Part shown: positions 45,076-54,772 of the stretch, in pieces | Layout of the letters: every line of letters begins with the position of its first letter | Position numbering within the stretch: the stretch's first letter is position 1 | NCBI RefSeq assembly: GCF_015999245.1 | Contig: NZ_JAEAMR010000006.1 | Span: 18,758-82,757 of the forward strand | Direction of reading: 5' to 3' | DNA: 64,000 nucleotides | Source of the DNA: Streptomyces sp. AV19 | Lineage (GTDB): Bacteria > Actinomycetota > Actinomycetes > Streptomycetales > Streptomycetaceae | The notes under the pieces: generated by a model | Told to the model about the DNA's origin: nothing | The model's database searches: none | What the model saw: only the letters and a program-made list of their open reading frames with translations | Made by a program: the position numbers and the translations under genes

Positions 45076-46424
45076 TTCGTCTCCCGACGTGGCCTTTGTC
45101 TTCGCCTTCGAGGTTGTGGTTCGCCGACGAGGAGATGCCCCTGAAGCCTGCGTTGAGGACACACGGGATCGTGGTTCAGCCTTCGGGCTCTTCCTGGACC
45201 TGACCCGATGAGGGACATGAAGCTCTGCGCATGACCATGAGCACCCGCTCCTTCGGCCGACTGCAGGCGGCGACCGGCGTGACGATACGCCTTCGGTTAC
45301 CGAGCGGCAGAGCTGTCATCCCGCCAGCAACACGTTCGAATCCATATCAGGCCGGGAATCCACCTGTCTGCGGTTTTCCCTCCGCTACCGCACATACCCC
45401 TCTCGAACATCACGCTGTTACGTCCTGTGCAACAGCGCGATCTCACGGCCGGAACCCTTGAGTTCACCGTCGCACAAGGCCCTATCCCGACCTCAGTTCG
45501 GCCTGATCGCTCTATCGGTATTGCGGATCAGCCGGGTCGGCGACTGCTGGGCACATCAACTCCCGTCCGGACACCACGTTCGCCGCAGCCTCGCCATGCT
45601 GAACACAACCAACCGGCCGGACTGCCGGAACGCGCCCGGACATCGCACCCACAGGCCCAGACCTTTCGCTCCTCCGGGCAGAACAAAAAGGTTTAGCCCG
45701 AAACCAGATGGCAGAGTGGCAGCAGCCACTCACGTGAGAGGAGCACATTCATGCGACAGGTTTTGGCATTACACGCCATGCCTAAAACAGGCCACAATCC
45801 CAGCCTTTGCTTGACACGCCCGCCCGTGCCGGCGCTAGCATCTCCCGCCTGATCGCATTCCCGAATCCGCGATCACCGGCCCGACGCCAGATAGATCCTG
45901 AGCCGAGCCCTCCGGCCTGATTCAGAAATATCCCCGGAGAGGAGATCGGATTACGCTGCACGGCGAGCCGCCGACATGCCTGCGGCAGCGTCGGAGCAGA
46001 TCGGGACTCCTGACAGGAAGCAAAACGACGACTGCCCATACAGCGCCCAGCCCAAGAGGCTGGCCACAACGACTCGTCACGGAAGGGCGTCGACACCGCC
46101 GCGAGAGGAAGAGACCGCGGATGATGGTTCTTCAGGACGACGGAACCGTCAAGATCAACGGCGGCAGCAATATCCTCAGGCGGCTCCGAGAGCATCACCG
46201 CAGTGGACGCCCAGCCCACGCTCAAGGGGATTCAAAAGCCAGGCCGCTTGCCCCCGATCCACCGAATTACTTGCCGCGCCCCATTACGCACCGCGCCCGC
46301 GGGTTTCGGTGCCGCTGGGCCGCCTGAACCATGCGCAGGATGCGCCCCGAGGCCGACTCTCACGGTCCGGGTCCCCGACACCGTCGGCGGTCCGCACAGC
46401 CAACCACCCATTCCGGGAGGACCA
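45076..46424. other. Intergenic region of about 1.35 kb
   Basis: No open frame with convincing codon bias on either strand; base composition is lower in GC than the genes around it. It holds the promoter of the leftward peptidase operon and, at its right end, the leader of the gene at 46425. It may be a decayed region. Confidence 0.5.
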
Positions 46425-47129
46425 ATGCCACGCTCCACCGACCCCACCCCGGGCACTCCCGCCACCCAGAGGACCAAGCCGGCAGCATCCCCCATCACCG
46501 ATCCAGAAGTGATCAGGGACATCCTCATGGAGGCCCTCGTCTGTCACGTCGCCTACTGCGACACGAAAGCCACTCCCGCAGAACCCCATTCCGTGCCCAT
46601 GACCTACGGATACGACGGCTCGACGCTCTACCTACACGGTAATCCGCGCTCACATCTGCAACGTCTGGCCCATGAATCCGGTGAGGTGGGAGTACCTGTA
46701 TGCCTCAGCATCGCCCTCGTCGACCGTCTGGTCCTGGCGCGCTCCGCTTTCCAACACGGCATCAACTACCGCTCCGTTGTCATCCGTAGCACAGCAATTG
46801 CCGTTACGGGCGAAGACCTCTGCAACGGCCTCCGAACCGTGGTCGAACACGTCATCCCCGGCCGCTGGAACGACAGCCGCAAGCCCGACTCGGACGATCT
46901 GAAGCACACCGGGCTGCTCCGCGTCGACCTCGGCAAGTCCGCTGAAATCACGGCCAAATGCCGCGCCGACGGCCCCACGGACAAGGACAAGGACATCTCC
47001 AAGCCATACTGGGCCGGGGTCCTGCATATCCAGCAGATCTACGGCCCTCCTTGCCCGGCCCAGAATCTCAAGCCCGGGATTGCGGTCCCGGCATACCTGA
47101 AGAACTACACACGCATCCACAACACGTAG
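46425..47129 (+). CDS. Pyridoxamine 5'-phosphate oxidase-like FMN-binding protein (Nim-like)
   Basis: 234 residues from ATG 46425, four bases after GGGAGG. ALVCHVAYCDTKATPAEPHSVPMTYGYDGSTLYLHG is a split-barrel flavin site like that of nitroimidazole-resistance (Nim) and PNPOx-related proteins. YRSVVIRSTAIAV and HIIPGRW-type segments (HVIPGRWNDSR) follow. It may reduce small molecules or simply bind FMN or F420. Alone in its setting. Confidence 0.8.
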   Translation: MPRSTDPTPGTPATQRTKPAASPITDPEVIRDILMEALVCHVAYCDTKATPAEPHSVPMTYGYDGSTLYLHGNPRSHLQRLAHESGEVGVPVCLSIALVDRLVLARSAFQHGINYRSVVIRSTAIAVTGEDLCNGLRTVVEHVIPGRWNDSRKPDSDDLKHTGLLRVDLGKSAEITAKCRADGPTDKDKDISKPYWAGVLHIQQIYGPPCPAQNLKPGIAVPAYLKNYTRIHNT

Positions 47130-47302
47130 GAGAAGCACACGGCAAATTGATCCGGAACGGTGGAGCTGCTGGAGCGTTGAGTGCCGCCCACCCCAAGGCT
47201 GCAAGGGTTGTCCCGTAACTCCTGGTCAGTGAGCCGTGAGAGCCAAGGGTGTCGTGGACTGCCCGTGGACTGCTGCACGAGCGTCACGGCAGACTCGTGG
47301 CC

Positions 47303-47602
47303 ATGGTGCACCTGCGGGTTCTCACGACAAGCGACTGGCCGTTGTGGCGGGAGGTTCGCCTTGCCGCACTGAGCGAGGCACCTCACGCCTTCAAGGCTGG
47401 GCTCGCGGAATGGCGCAACGGAGGGGAGGAGCGGTGGCGTGAACGTTTGGAGATGCCCGCCACTCACAACATTGTTGCGTTGCTGGACGGCCGAACCCTC
47501 GGGATGGCCGCCGGCCTTCCCGGGGGCGCTGGCGCATGCGAGCTGAGGTCGGTGTGGGTCAGTCCCCAGGCGCGGGGCCGAGGCATCGGAGACCAGTTGT
47601 AG
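47303..47602 (+). pseudogene. GNAT acetyltransferase, C-terminally truncated
   Basis: 99 residues. The start (VHLRVLTTSDWPLWREVRLAAL) and the acetyl-CoA loop (LRSVWVSPQARGRGIGDQL) are typical of GNAT proteins, but a TAG follows immediately after motif A, where about 60 more residues are expected. The C-terminal strands that complete the fold are missing, and the downstream sequence does not restore them in another frame by eye. Confidence 0.65.
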
Positions 47603-47991
47603 GCCCTCAATTGGAATGTCCCGTTCCGTGATGGCGGCCTGCGTGTTTCCGGTGTGTCTCATCCAGGGGCCACGGCAACGTGTCTCACGGTCTTGTCCCT
47701 TTGCCGGCGTCCGCCTCGACGCGGGTGTGGCGGCGGGTTTCTCGGCAAGGGACTCGACGGGGCCTGGGAAGTCCACTGCGCAACGTGCCATCACCTCGAT
47801 GAGCTCGCCAAGGCGGACGGCTTCACCCCGGAGACGGTCCTTCCGCCTTCGCGTGAACCACCTTCTGCTGCCGGGCTGGTGACGTCTGCGGAGGCCGGGG
47901 CCGACTTGCTCGTCGGGGTGATGGGGGAAAATCGGCGGGCCGTGTCGGCGCGATCGGCCGGCGACGCACACGAAGGACGAGGTGGGGCGGG
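47603..47991. other. Intergenic region before the IclR gene
   Basis: 389 nt with no supported gene. On the minus strand a frame reads RLGELIEVMARCAVDFPGPV but has no start context or family match, so I leave it uncalled. Possibly remnants. Confidence 0.4.
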
Positions 47992-48729
47992 ATGAGCGAG
48001 TACGGCCGGCGTCGGCGTCACCGTACGGTGGACCGGGTCGTACGGATCCTGGAGGCCGCCGCGCGTGCGCCGGGCGGGGTGACCGTGGCCGAGGTGGCGC
48101 GGACGGTCGGGGCGCCGGCGAGTTCGGTGCAGGATCTGGTCAACGGCCTTGTCGCGACGGGCTTTCTGCTGGAACAGCACGGGCGCTTCAGGCTCGGGCC
48201 CGCCCCGCACGTCCTCAACCTCATCGCCGGCCGGGTCGTCCCGCGGATCGGGCAGGCCGAGCTCAACGAGCTGAGCCGCGTCGCGGGCACCCCGGTGCTG
48301 CTCACGGTCCGGGTCGGGCTCGCCGCCGTGCACCTCGTGCGCGGCGGCGAGGACGAGATTCCGCGCCTCGTGCCGCTCGCCGACGAGCACGTGGCCCGGC
48401 CGCTGCTGCGTACCGCCGCGGGCCGTCTGCTGCTGGCCTTCACCGATGAGGCGGAGCGCCGTGGGCTGCTCGGCGAGCTCGCCCGCCATGACCCCGAGGC
48501 GGTCGCCGAGTTCCGCCGCGCTCTTCCGGCGATCCGCGCGTCGCGGATCAGCCGCAGCGAGGGTCTGGCCGATCCCGAGGTCAGCGCGCTCGCGATCCCC
48601 GTCACCGACGGCCCCGTCGTCACGGGTGCTCTTGTACTGATGCACCGGCGCCGTGGCCGCTCGGAGCGGCTGAGTCTGGACCGGGCGGCGGCCCGGCTCC
48701 TCGCGCACATCCAGGAGGGGCGGACGTGA
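47992..48729 (+). CDS. IclR family transcriptional regulator
   Basis: 245 residues. N-terminal winged helix (TVDRVVRILEAAARAPGGVTVAEVAR, GAPASSVQDLVNGLVATGFL) and a C-terminal IclR ligand domain (LSRVAGTPVLLTVRVGLAAVHL, RPLLRTAAGRLLLAF, LAIPVTDGPVVTGALVL). It lies first in a rightward run with two CoA-transferases and two acyl-CoA dehydrogenases, and a perfect 20-bp palindrome starts 12 nt after its stop. It probably controls this operon in response to a pathway acid or CoA ester. Confidence 0.88.
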   Translation: MSEYGRRRRHRTVDRVVRILEAAARAPGGVTVAEVARTVGAPASSVQDLVNGLVATGFLLEQHGRFRLGPAPHVLNLIAGRVVPRIGQAELNELSRVAGTPVLLTVRVGLAAVHLVRGGEDEIPRLVPLADEHVARPLLRTAAGRLLLAFTDEAERRGLLGELARHDPEAVAEFRRALPAIRASRISRSEGLADPEVSALAIPVTDGPVVTGALVLMHRRRGRSERLSLDRAAARLLAHIQEGRT

Positions 48730-48740
48730 CGTTCGCATCG

Positions 48741-48760
48741 ATTCACGGATATCCGTGAAT
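48741..48760. promoter_or_regulatory. Perfect 20-bp palindrome, putative IclR operator
   Basis: ATTCACGGATATCCGTGAAT is a perfect inverted repeat between the IclR gene and the first CoA-transferase start at 48799. Position, symmetry and AT-richer ends fit an operator for the IclR-type protein. A short terminator hairpin is an alternative reading, but there is no loop. Confidence 0.65.
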
Positions 48761-48798
48761 GCGGGCGCTCATACAGTGCCGGGAACGAGCATCCCGGC

Positions 48799-50244
48799 AT
48801 GACTTCGAACACGCTGACCACGGCCGGGCCGACGCCTCCGTCGTCCACGGGAGAGATCGTCTCCCGGCTGCTGCACACCCTCGGCGACCCTGATCCGGCC
48901 CGGGGGGCCGAGGACATCACCGTTGTCGGGGCGGATCCCCTGGTGCCCTCGGTGCACCGCCTCGCCGATGCCATGTCGGCCGCGATCGGGGTTTTCGGGC
49001 GGCAGACGGCGACGGTCGGTGAAATGCGCGGTCACCGGCGCCAGAGGGTGGAGGTGCAGGCCGGGGCCGCGATCGACCAGCTCATGGCGACGTATCACAC
49101 GACGCTGTCGGGGCGCCCGCTCGGCGCTCTGCTCGACGATCCGGCGCTGCTCGGCGGCAACGACTTCTACCGGGCGCGCGACGGCCGGTGGATCTTCATC
49201 ATCACCACCTATCCGCATCTGCGGGACGCGGTCTGCTCCGTGCTGAGGTGCGGGCTCGACAAGGTGGGGATCGCGCGGGCCGCGGCCTGCTGGGATGCCT
49301 TCACGCTGGAGGAGGCCATCTGCGCGCGGGGCGGCGTCGCCTGCGTGGTGCGCGGCCGGGACGAATGGCTCGCGCACCCCGCGGGACGGTACGTCGCGCG
49401 GCGCCCGGTCGTCGAGATCGAACGCGTCGGTGACGGGCCGGTCCGGCCTCTGGAGCCGATCGGCGAGGCCGACGAGGCGCTCACGGGCGTACGGGTCCTC
49501 GATCTCACCCATGTCATCGCAGGTCCCGTCGGGGCGCGGCTCCTCGCCCAATTCGGCGCCGACGTGCTGCACCTGTCGCGTCCGGACCGCCCCGACCCGA
49601 TCCCGATGATCGCGATGACCGGCGGCGGCAAGCGCAACGCCTACTGCGACCTGCGCGACGATCACGACCGTGCGGCCTTCCACGACGTGCTCCAGGACAC
49701 GGACGTCTTCGTGCACGCCTACCGGGGACTCGCCCGGCACGGGGCACAGGCCGAGGAACTTATCCGGCGCCGCCCCGGACTCATCACCCTCGAGTACCAC
49801 GCCTGGGGCGCCGACGGCCCCTGGGGTGAACGCGGCGGGTTCGACCAACTCGCCTGCTCGGCAACCGGATTCGCCGTCGAGGAGTGGACCGACCGGCCGT
49901 CGCTGCCGCCGACGTACCTGCTCAATGACTACCTCGCCGCGTACCTCGGGGCCGGCGCCGTGGCAACGGTCTTGCGCCGACGTGCGACGGAGGGCGGCTC
50001 GTGGCGGATCCGCGTGACCTTGGCCGGGGTGTGTCACTGGGTTCAGGAACTCGGTCTGCTTGCGCGGGAGGACGTACTCGACCTGCCCCGGCCCGGGCGC
50101 GTGCCACTCGCCACGCTGTCGACCACCGGGACCGACTTCGGCCCGCTCACCGAACCGGCGACACCGTTCGCGTACAGCGGGCGCACGGTCCCCCAGCCCG
50201 GTCGGCGTTCCCCGCTCGGGTCTGCCGCGCTCCAGTGGCGCTAG
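48799..50244 (+). CDS. CaiB/BaiF family CoA-transferase with permuted-looking domains
   Basis: 481 residues. The C-terminal part (from about 230) holds a family III CoA-transferase core: ALTGVRVLDLTHVIAGPVGARLLAQFGADVLHL and FDQLACSATGFAVEEW, with the Asp that forms the acyl anhydride. The N-terminal 230 residues resemble the usual C-terminal half (GNDFYRARDGRWIFIITTYPHL ... WDAFTLEEAICARGGVACVV). The halves therefore appear in reversed order compared with CaiB. It would move CoA to a carboxylic acid. First structural gene after the operator. Confidence 0.78.
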   Translation: MTSNTLTTAGPTPPSSTGEIVSRLLHTLGDPDPARGAEDITVVGADPLVPSVHRLADAMSAAIGVFGRQTATVGEMRGHRRQRVEVQAGAAIDQLMATYHTTLSGRPLGALLDDPALLGGNDFYRARDGRWIFIITTYPHLRDAVCSVLRCGLDKVGIARAAACWDAFTLEEAICARGGVACVVRGRDEWLAHPAGRYVARRPVVEIERVGDGPVRPLEPIGEADEALTGVRVLDLTHVIAGPVGARLLAQFGADVLHLSRPDRPDPIPMIAMTGGGKRNAYCDLRDDHDRAAFHDVLQDTDVFVHAYRGLARHGAQAEELIRRRPGLITLEYHAWGADGPWGERGGFDQLACSATGFAVEEWTDRPSLPPTYLLNDYLAAYLGAGAVATVLRRRATEGGSWRIRVTLAGVCHWVQELGLLAREDVLDLPRPGRVPLATLSTTGTDFGPLTEPATPFAYSGRTVPQPGRRSPLGSAALQWR

Positions 50245-50400
50245 GGGAGGGCTCCCCGATCTTCGTGGGCCCGCGCCTTCCCCAAGCTCTCGGCTTCGCT
50301 CGAGCAGGGGAGACCCCATCGGCACGGCACCACGTGTCCGCCGCCCCGTACCGCACCACCGTTCGCCCGCCCCACCCGATACCCCAGGAGGCACCGGAAG

Positions 50401-51594
50401 ATGTCCGATGAACCGAGCGGTCCGTCCGGCCGCGGACTCCTCGCCGGAGTCCGCGTCATCGAACTGGCCAGCGTGATCATGGCCCCGTACGCCGCACAGC
50501 AACTCGGCGACCTGGGCGCGGATGTGATCAAGGTCGAGCCGCCCACCGGTGACATGACGCGCCATTACCCGCCGCGGCGCCACCCCGGCATGGGCGGCCC
50601 GGCGCTCAACCTGAACCGCAACAAGCGCAGCGCCTCCATCGACCTCAAGGCCCCGCACGGCCGTGACGCCCTGCTCGCCCTGCTGCGCACCGCCGACGTC
50701 TTCATCACCAACCTGCGCCCGCAGGCCCTGGAGAAGCTCCGCCTCGGCTACGGCGACGTTGCGGTCGTCAGCCCCGGCCTGATCTACGCGAGCGCCCACG
50801 GCTTCCGCAGCGACAGCCGCTACGGCACCCACGCCGCCTACGACGACATCATCCAGGCGGCCAGCGGCCTGGTCTGGCTCAACCACCAGGTCTCCGGCCA
50901 ACCGCACTACGTTCCCACGGTCCTTGCGGACAAGATCTGCGGCATGCAGATCGCCCAGTCGGTCCTGGCCGCGCTGCACCACCGGGAGCACGGCGGCACC
51001 GGACAGCACATCGAGGTCCCGATGGCCGACACCATGCTCGCCTTCAACCTGGTCGAGCACCTGGGAGCGGCCACCCTGGAGGCCGACGGAGAGTTCGGCT
51101 CGGCCCGCTCGCTCAGCCCGCAGCGCCGAGCCCTGCGCACCGCCGACGGCTGGATGTGCATCCTGCCGCACAGCGACCGCAACTGGCGGGACTTCACCAC
51201 CTTCGTCAACTGCCCCGAACTGGCCGCCGACCCGCGCTTTGCCACCGGCCCCGACCGGGCCCGCAACGCCAACGCGTTCTATCCACTGCTCGCGGAGCTG
51301 ACGCCGCGGCACACCAGCGCCGAGTGGCAGGAGTTCTGCGACCGGGCGGGCATCGCCGCCGCCCCCGTGCTCGACCTGGAGTCCGCCGCCACCACCGCCT
51401 ACGCCCAAGAGGGCGGCCTGCTGCACGAGGCCGAACACCCCACCGAGGGCCGCTACCGGGTCATCGGCCGCCCGGTCCGCTACTCGGCCGACCCGGAGCC
51501 GGAGCTACGGCCCTGCCCGGCCATCGGCCAGCACACCGACGAAGTGCTCCGCGAAGCCGGCTTCGACCCTTCCCTGCTGCACCCCACGCACTGA
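50401..51594 (+). CDS. CaiB/BaiF family CoA-transferase
   Basis: 397 residues with the standard order: LAGVRVIELASVIMAPYAAQQLGDLGADVIKVEPP at the start, YDDIIQAASGLVWLN with the catalytic Asp, GTGQHIEVPMADTM, and a C-terminal domain ending GQHTDEVLREAGF. Complete and probably active. GGAGG lies just upstream of the ATG at 50401. Works with the CoA-transferase before it or on a different substrate; the acyl-CoA dehydrogenases that follow would oxidise the CoA ester. Confidence 0.87.
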   Translation: MSDEPSGPSGRGLLAGVRVIELASVIMAPYAAQQLGDLGADVIKVEPPTGDMTRHYPPRRHPGMGGPALNLNRNKRSASIDLKAPHGRDALLALLRTADVFITNLRPQALEKLRLGYGDVAVVSPGLIYASAHGFRSDSRYGTHAAYDDIIQAASGLVWLNHQVSGQPHYVPTVLADKICGMQIAQSVLAALHHREHGGTGQHIEVPMADTMLAFNLVEHLGAATLEADGEFGSARSLSPQRRALRTADGWMCILPHSDRNWRDFTTFVNCPELAADPRFATGPDRARNANAFYPLLAELTPRHTSAEWQEFCDRAGIAAAPVLDLESAATTAYAQEGGLLHEAEHPTEGRYRVIGRPVRYSADPEPELRPCPAIGQHTDEVLREAGFDPSLLHPTH

Positions 51595-51655
51595 CCGATT
51601 TCCGTAACGAAAAGAAACGCGTCCATTGATTCACCAACCTGGGAGCGAATGAACC

Positions 51656-52828
51656 ATGTCGCCTTCGACGCTTTCACCGATCGCATTCCCCGATGTCGCC
51701 CTGCCCGAATCGGCCCGCCGGCTCCGCACCGAAGTCCGGGCCTTTGTCGACGAGGAGCGCGCCCGCGGCACCGTGCTGGGTCGTCCCGACTCCTGGCTGG
51801 CCGGCTGGGACCCCGGCTTCAGCCGCCGCCTCGCCGAGCGCGGCTGGGTCGGCATGGCCCTGCCCACCGAGTACGGCGGCGTGGGCCGCGGCTTCCTGGA
51901 GCGCTATGTGGTGATCGAAGAGCTGCTCGCCGCCGGCGCCCCGGTCAGCGCCCACTGGGTCTCCGACCGGCAGGCCGGCCCGTCCATCCTCCAGCACGGC
52001 ACCGAGGAGCAGTGCCGCTTCTTCCTGCCGAGCATCGCCGCCGGACGGTGCTTCTTCTCCATCGGCATGAGCGAGAAGAGCAGCGGATCCGACCTCGCCT
52101 CGGTCGCCACCCGCGCCGAACGCACCGCCGGTGGCTGGCGGTTGACCGGCACCAAGATGTGGACCGGCGGCGCCCACGTCAACGACTACGCCATCGTGCT
52201 GGCCCGCACCGACGACGCCGAGGACAAGCACGCCGGCCTCAGCCAGTTCATCGTCGACCTGCGCGCCCCCGGCGTACGCATCGAGCCGATCCACCTGATG
52301 AGCGGCGAGCACCGCTTCAACGCCCTGCACCTCGAAGGTGTCGACGTCCCCGGCGCCATGCTGCTCGGGCAGCGGGGCGACGGCTGGAAGCAGGTCACCG
52401 GCGAGCTCGCCTTCGAGCGCAGCGGCCCGGAACGCTACCTGTCCACCTTTCCCCTGCTGGTCTCCCTGCTCCGCGAACTGGAGCAGCGCCCGGCCACGGT
52501 CGAACAGCTCACCCGGGTCGGCATCCTGATGGCCCGTCTGCACAGCATCCGCCGACTGTCCCTCGGCGTGGCCGCGGCCCTGGACGCCGGAGCCCACCCC
52601 GACACCCAGGCCGCCCTGGTCAAGGACCTCGGCACCCGCCTCGAGGTCGCGCTGGTCGACACCGTCCGCAGCATCCTGCCGACCCCGGCCGACCCGCACG
52701 CCACCCCCGGCAGCCACCCCGAACTGCTCGCCTTCGCCCTGCTGCACAGCCCCGGCTACACCCTGCGCGGCGGCACCAACGAAATCCTTCGCGGCATCAT
52801 CACTCGCGGTCTGGAGCAGCACCGATGA
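51656..52828 (+). CDS. Acyl-CoA dehydrogenase
   Basis: 390 residues, complete acyl-CoA dehydrogenase fold: GWVGMALPTEYGGVGRGFLE (N-terminal helices), FFSIGMSEKSSGSDLASVAT (flavin-contact region), WRLTGTKMWTGGAHVNDYAI (beta domain) and the C-terminal LRGGTNEILRGII. It takes two electrons from an acyl-CoA and passes them to an electron-transfer flavoprotein. Overlaps the next gene by 4 nt (ATGA), which suggests a stable partner protein. Confidence 0.88.
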   Translation: MSPSTLSPIAFPDVALPESARRLRTEVRAFVDEERARGTVLGRPDSWLAGWDPGFSRRLAERGWVGMALPTEYGGVGRGFLERYVVIEELLAAGAPVSAHWVSDRQAGPSILQHGTEEQCRFFLPSIAAGRCFFSIGMSEKSSGSDLASVATRAERTAGGWRLTGTKMWTGGAHVNDYAIVLARTDDAEDKHAGLSQFIVDLRAPGVRIEPIHLMSGEHRFNALHLEGVDVPGAMLLGQRGDGWKQVTGELAFERSGPERYLSTFPLLVSLLRELEQRPATVEQLTRVGILMARLHSIRRLSLGVAAALDAGAHPDTQAALVKDLGTRLEVALVDTVRSILPTPADPHATPGSHPELLAFALLHSPGYTLRGGTNEILRGIITRGLEQHR

Positions 52829-53889
52829 ACACCCACACGATCGACACCAGCGCCCCCGTCATCCCCGCCGACGACTACGACACCACCGCCTTCTACGCCG
52901 ATACGGACTCCATCGCCACCGTCACCAACACCACCGCCCCCGACGCCGTGGCCCTCCCCTCCCAGTACGCCTCCACCGCCGAACTCCTCGCCGCCGCCCA
53001 GGAAGCAGGACGCCGCGCCGTCCCCGCCCCCCTCGCCGAGACCGCCCTGGTCGCCCGCCCCCTGCTGCTCCGCGCCGGCCTCCCCGTCCCGGGCGGCCCC
53101 CTCAGCTACGCCATCGCCCCCGAGCTCACCATCCGCTACGCACACCAGGCCGCCTCCCCTGTCGGCTCGGACGGCTGCCTGGGCGACGACGACACCCTGC
53201 TGGTCTCCGGCACCCTGCGCCGCGTCCCCTGGGCCCGCGCCGCCACCGCGGTGGTCGTCCTGGCCACCGCCCCCTTTGGCCCCGTCTTGTTCACCCTCAC
53301 TCCCGACCAGGCCGTCCTCACCCCCGGCGGCAACCTCGCCGAGGAACCCCGCGATGACCTGTACCTCGCCGCCCTGGAGATCCCCGCCTCGCAGGTCCGC
53401 CGGATCTCCCCCGAACTGCTCGACGAGGCCCGGCTCCGCGCGGCCCTGGCCCGCTCCGCCCTGATCGCCGGAGCCGCCGAACGCTGCGTCGACCTGACGG
53501 TCGCCCACACCACCGCCCGTACCCAATTCGGCCGCCCGCTCAGCCGCTTCCAGGCCGTCAAGCAGGAAGAAGCGCGGCTGATCGAGGAGACCGCCCTGGT
53601 CCGCACCGCCGTCCAGGCCGCCGCCACGCCGGACCCCGGCGGCCCGGCCGCACACATCGCCATCGCCGCCGCCAAGGCCCAGGCGTCCGCCTCGGCCGCC
53701 GAGATCGCCCGCATCGCCCACCAACTCCACGGCGCCATCGGCATCACTCAGCTCAACCCGCTCCACCTCGCCACCACCCGCCTGTGGTCCTGGTGCGACG
53801 AAGACGGCGACGAAACCTACTGGGCCCTCCGCCTGGCCCGCTCCCTCACCGCCACCACCCTCTGGCCCACCCTCACCACCACGCCCTGA
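52825..53889 (+). CDS. Acyl-CoA dehydrogenase-like second subunit (incomplete N-terminal domain)
   Basis: 354 residues. The C-terminal domain is recognisable (ALIAGAAERCVDLTVAHTTARTQFGRPLSRFQAV, IAHQLHGAIGITQLNPLHLAT), but the first 130 residues lack the standard N-terminal helical and FAD-contact motifs, and there is no RGGTxEI end. This matches the pattern of small or catalytically silent subunits in heteromeric acyl-CoA dehydrogenases, as in actinobacterial steroid FadE pairs. It is coupled to the full-length dehydrogenase by an ATGA overlap. Confidence 0.75.
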   Translation: MNTHTIDTSAPVIPADDYDTTAFYADTDSIATVTNTTAPDAVALPSQYASTAELLAAAQEAGRRAVPAPLAETALVARPLLLRAGLPVPGGPLSYAIAPELTIRYAHQAASPVGSDGCLGDDDTLLVSGTLRRVPWARAATAVVVLATAPFGPVLFTLTPDQAVLTPGGNLAEEPRDDLYLAALEIPASQVRRISPELLDEARLRAALARSALIAGAAERCVDLTVAHTTARTQFGRPLSRFQAVKQEEARLIEETALVRTAVQAAATPDPGGPAAHIAIAAAKAQASASAAEIARIAHQLHGAIGITQLNPLHLATTRLWSWCDEDGDETYWALRLARSLTATTLWPTLTTTP

Positions 53890-53993
53890 CCCCTCGCCCC
53901 CCGCCCTGCCTCGCCGCCGACCGGCCCAGCCCGGACGGTGGCTCAGGACACCATCCCTTGGGCCGGACAAAGGTCACGGTCAATGAGCCTCTT

Positions 53994-54749
53994 TCATCCT
54001 GAATAGCGGCAGGTCAGGAGGGTGTGGACGGCTTGGAGGATGCGGCCGATGCGGCTGATGCGGTTGGTGGAGCATCGGGCTCTGCGGAGGATGTGCCAGG
54101 TCTTCAGTCGGGCGAAGGCGCGTTCGCCGGGAGCTCGCAGCCTGGCGTGGACGCGGTTGAACCGCTGGTAGTGGTCCGGGAGTTCGCGGTGTCCGTGGTA
54201 CGGCGTGCGGACGGTGGCGCCGGCGCCTTGGTAGGCCCGGTCGGCCAGGACGAGGATCTGGCGGGTGAGGCAGGCCCGGACGATGCCGTGGGCCCGGGCG
54301 GCGGTCAGGTCATGGGTCCGGCCGGGCAGTGCGCGGGAGAACCACAGCGGGGTCCCGTCCGGGCGGGCGACGACCTGCACGGTCATCCCGTGCCGCCTGT
54401 GCTTCTGCGAGTAGTACGGCTCGTCCGCGGCGATCCGGTCGGTCGGGATCAGGGTTCCGTCAACGACGACGAAGTCACCCTCACCCAGACCCACCAGAGC
54501 CTCGCGCAGGCCCGGAGCCCAGGCCGTGAGGACCTCGAGGGTCTCGTCGACGTACCGCCAGGCCGTGGACTCCGAGACTCCGAAACCTGCTCCGACCTGC
54601 GCGAACGTCTCGTTCTTCCGCAGGTGGGACAGCGCCGGCAGGGCTTGCTTGAAGCAACCCGGCCTCCGCCACGGCGACTTCAGCTCACGACGGCGGGCGT
54701 GGATCAGCCACGAGACATGCTCAACGAGCTCGTGCGGGACGTCGAGCAT
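53994..54749 (-). CDS. IS5-type DDE transposase (IS1647-like layout)
   Basis: 251 residues from ATG 54749 (GAGAGG upstream). A helix-turn-helix (TFAQVGAGFGVSESTAWRYVDE) precedes the DDE_Tnp_4 core: VVVDGTLIPTDR (Asp), ILVLADRAYQGAGA (Asp), GERAFARLKTW (Glu). All three acids are present. It begins 24 nt from the 3' end of an IS110 transposase, so one element landed next to the other. I could not fix the inverted ends. Confidence 0.85.
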   Translation of the reverse strand: MLDVPHELVEHVSWLIHARRRELKSPWRRPGCFKQALPALSHLRKNETFAQVGAGFGVSESTAWRYVDETLEVLTAWAPGLREALVGLGEGDFVVVDGTLIPTDRIAADEPYYSQKHRRHGMTVQVVARPDGTPLWFSRALPGRTHDLTAARAHGIVRACLTRQILVLADRAYQGAGATVRTPYHGHRELPDHYQRFNRVHARLRAPGERAFARLKTWHILRRARCSTNRISRIGRILQAVHTLLTCRYSG

Positions 54750-54772
54750 GGACCTCTCACGGCATCTACTTG

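Noticed and set aside
45320..45360. GTTCGAATCC, a tRNA T-loop-like string
   Set aside because: No matching T-stem, anticodon arm or acceptor stem could be drawn around it.
45782..46225. 147-codon minus-strand frame upstream of the PNPOx-like gene
   Set aside because: Composition is not gene-like, there is no ribosome site, and no family resemblance.
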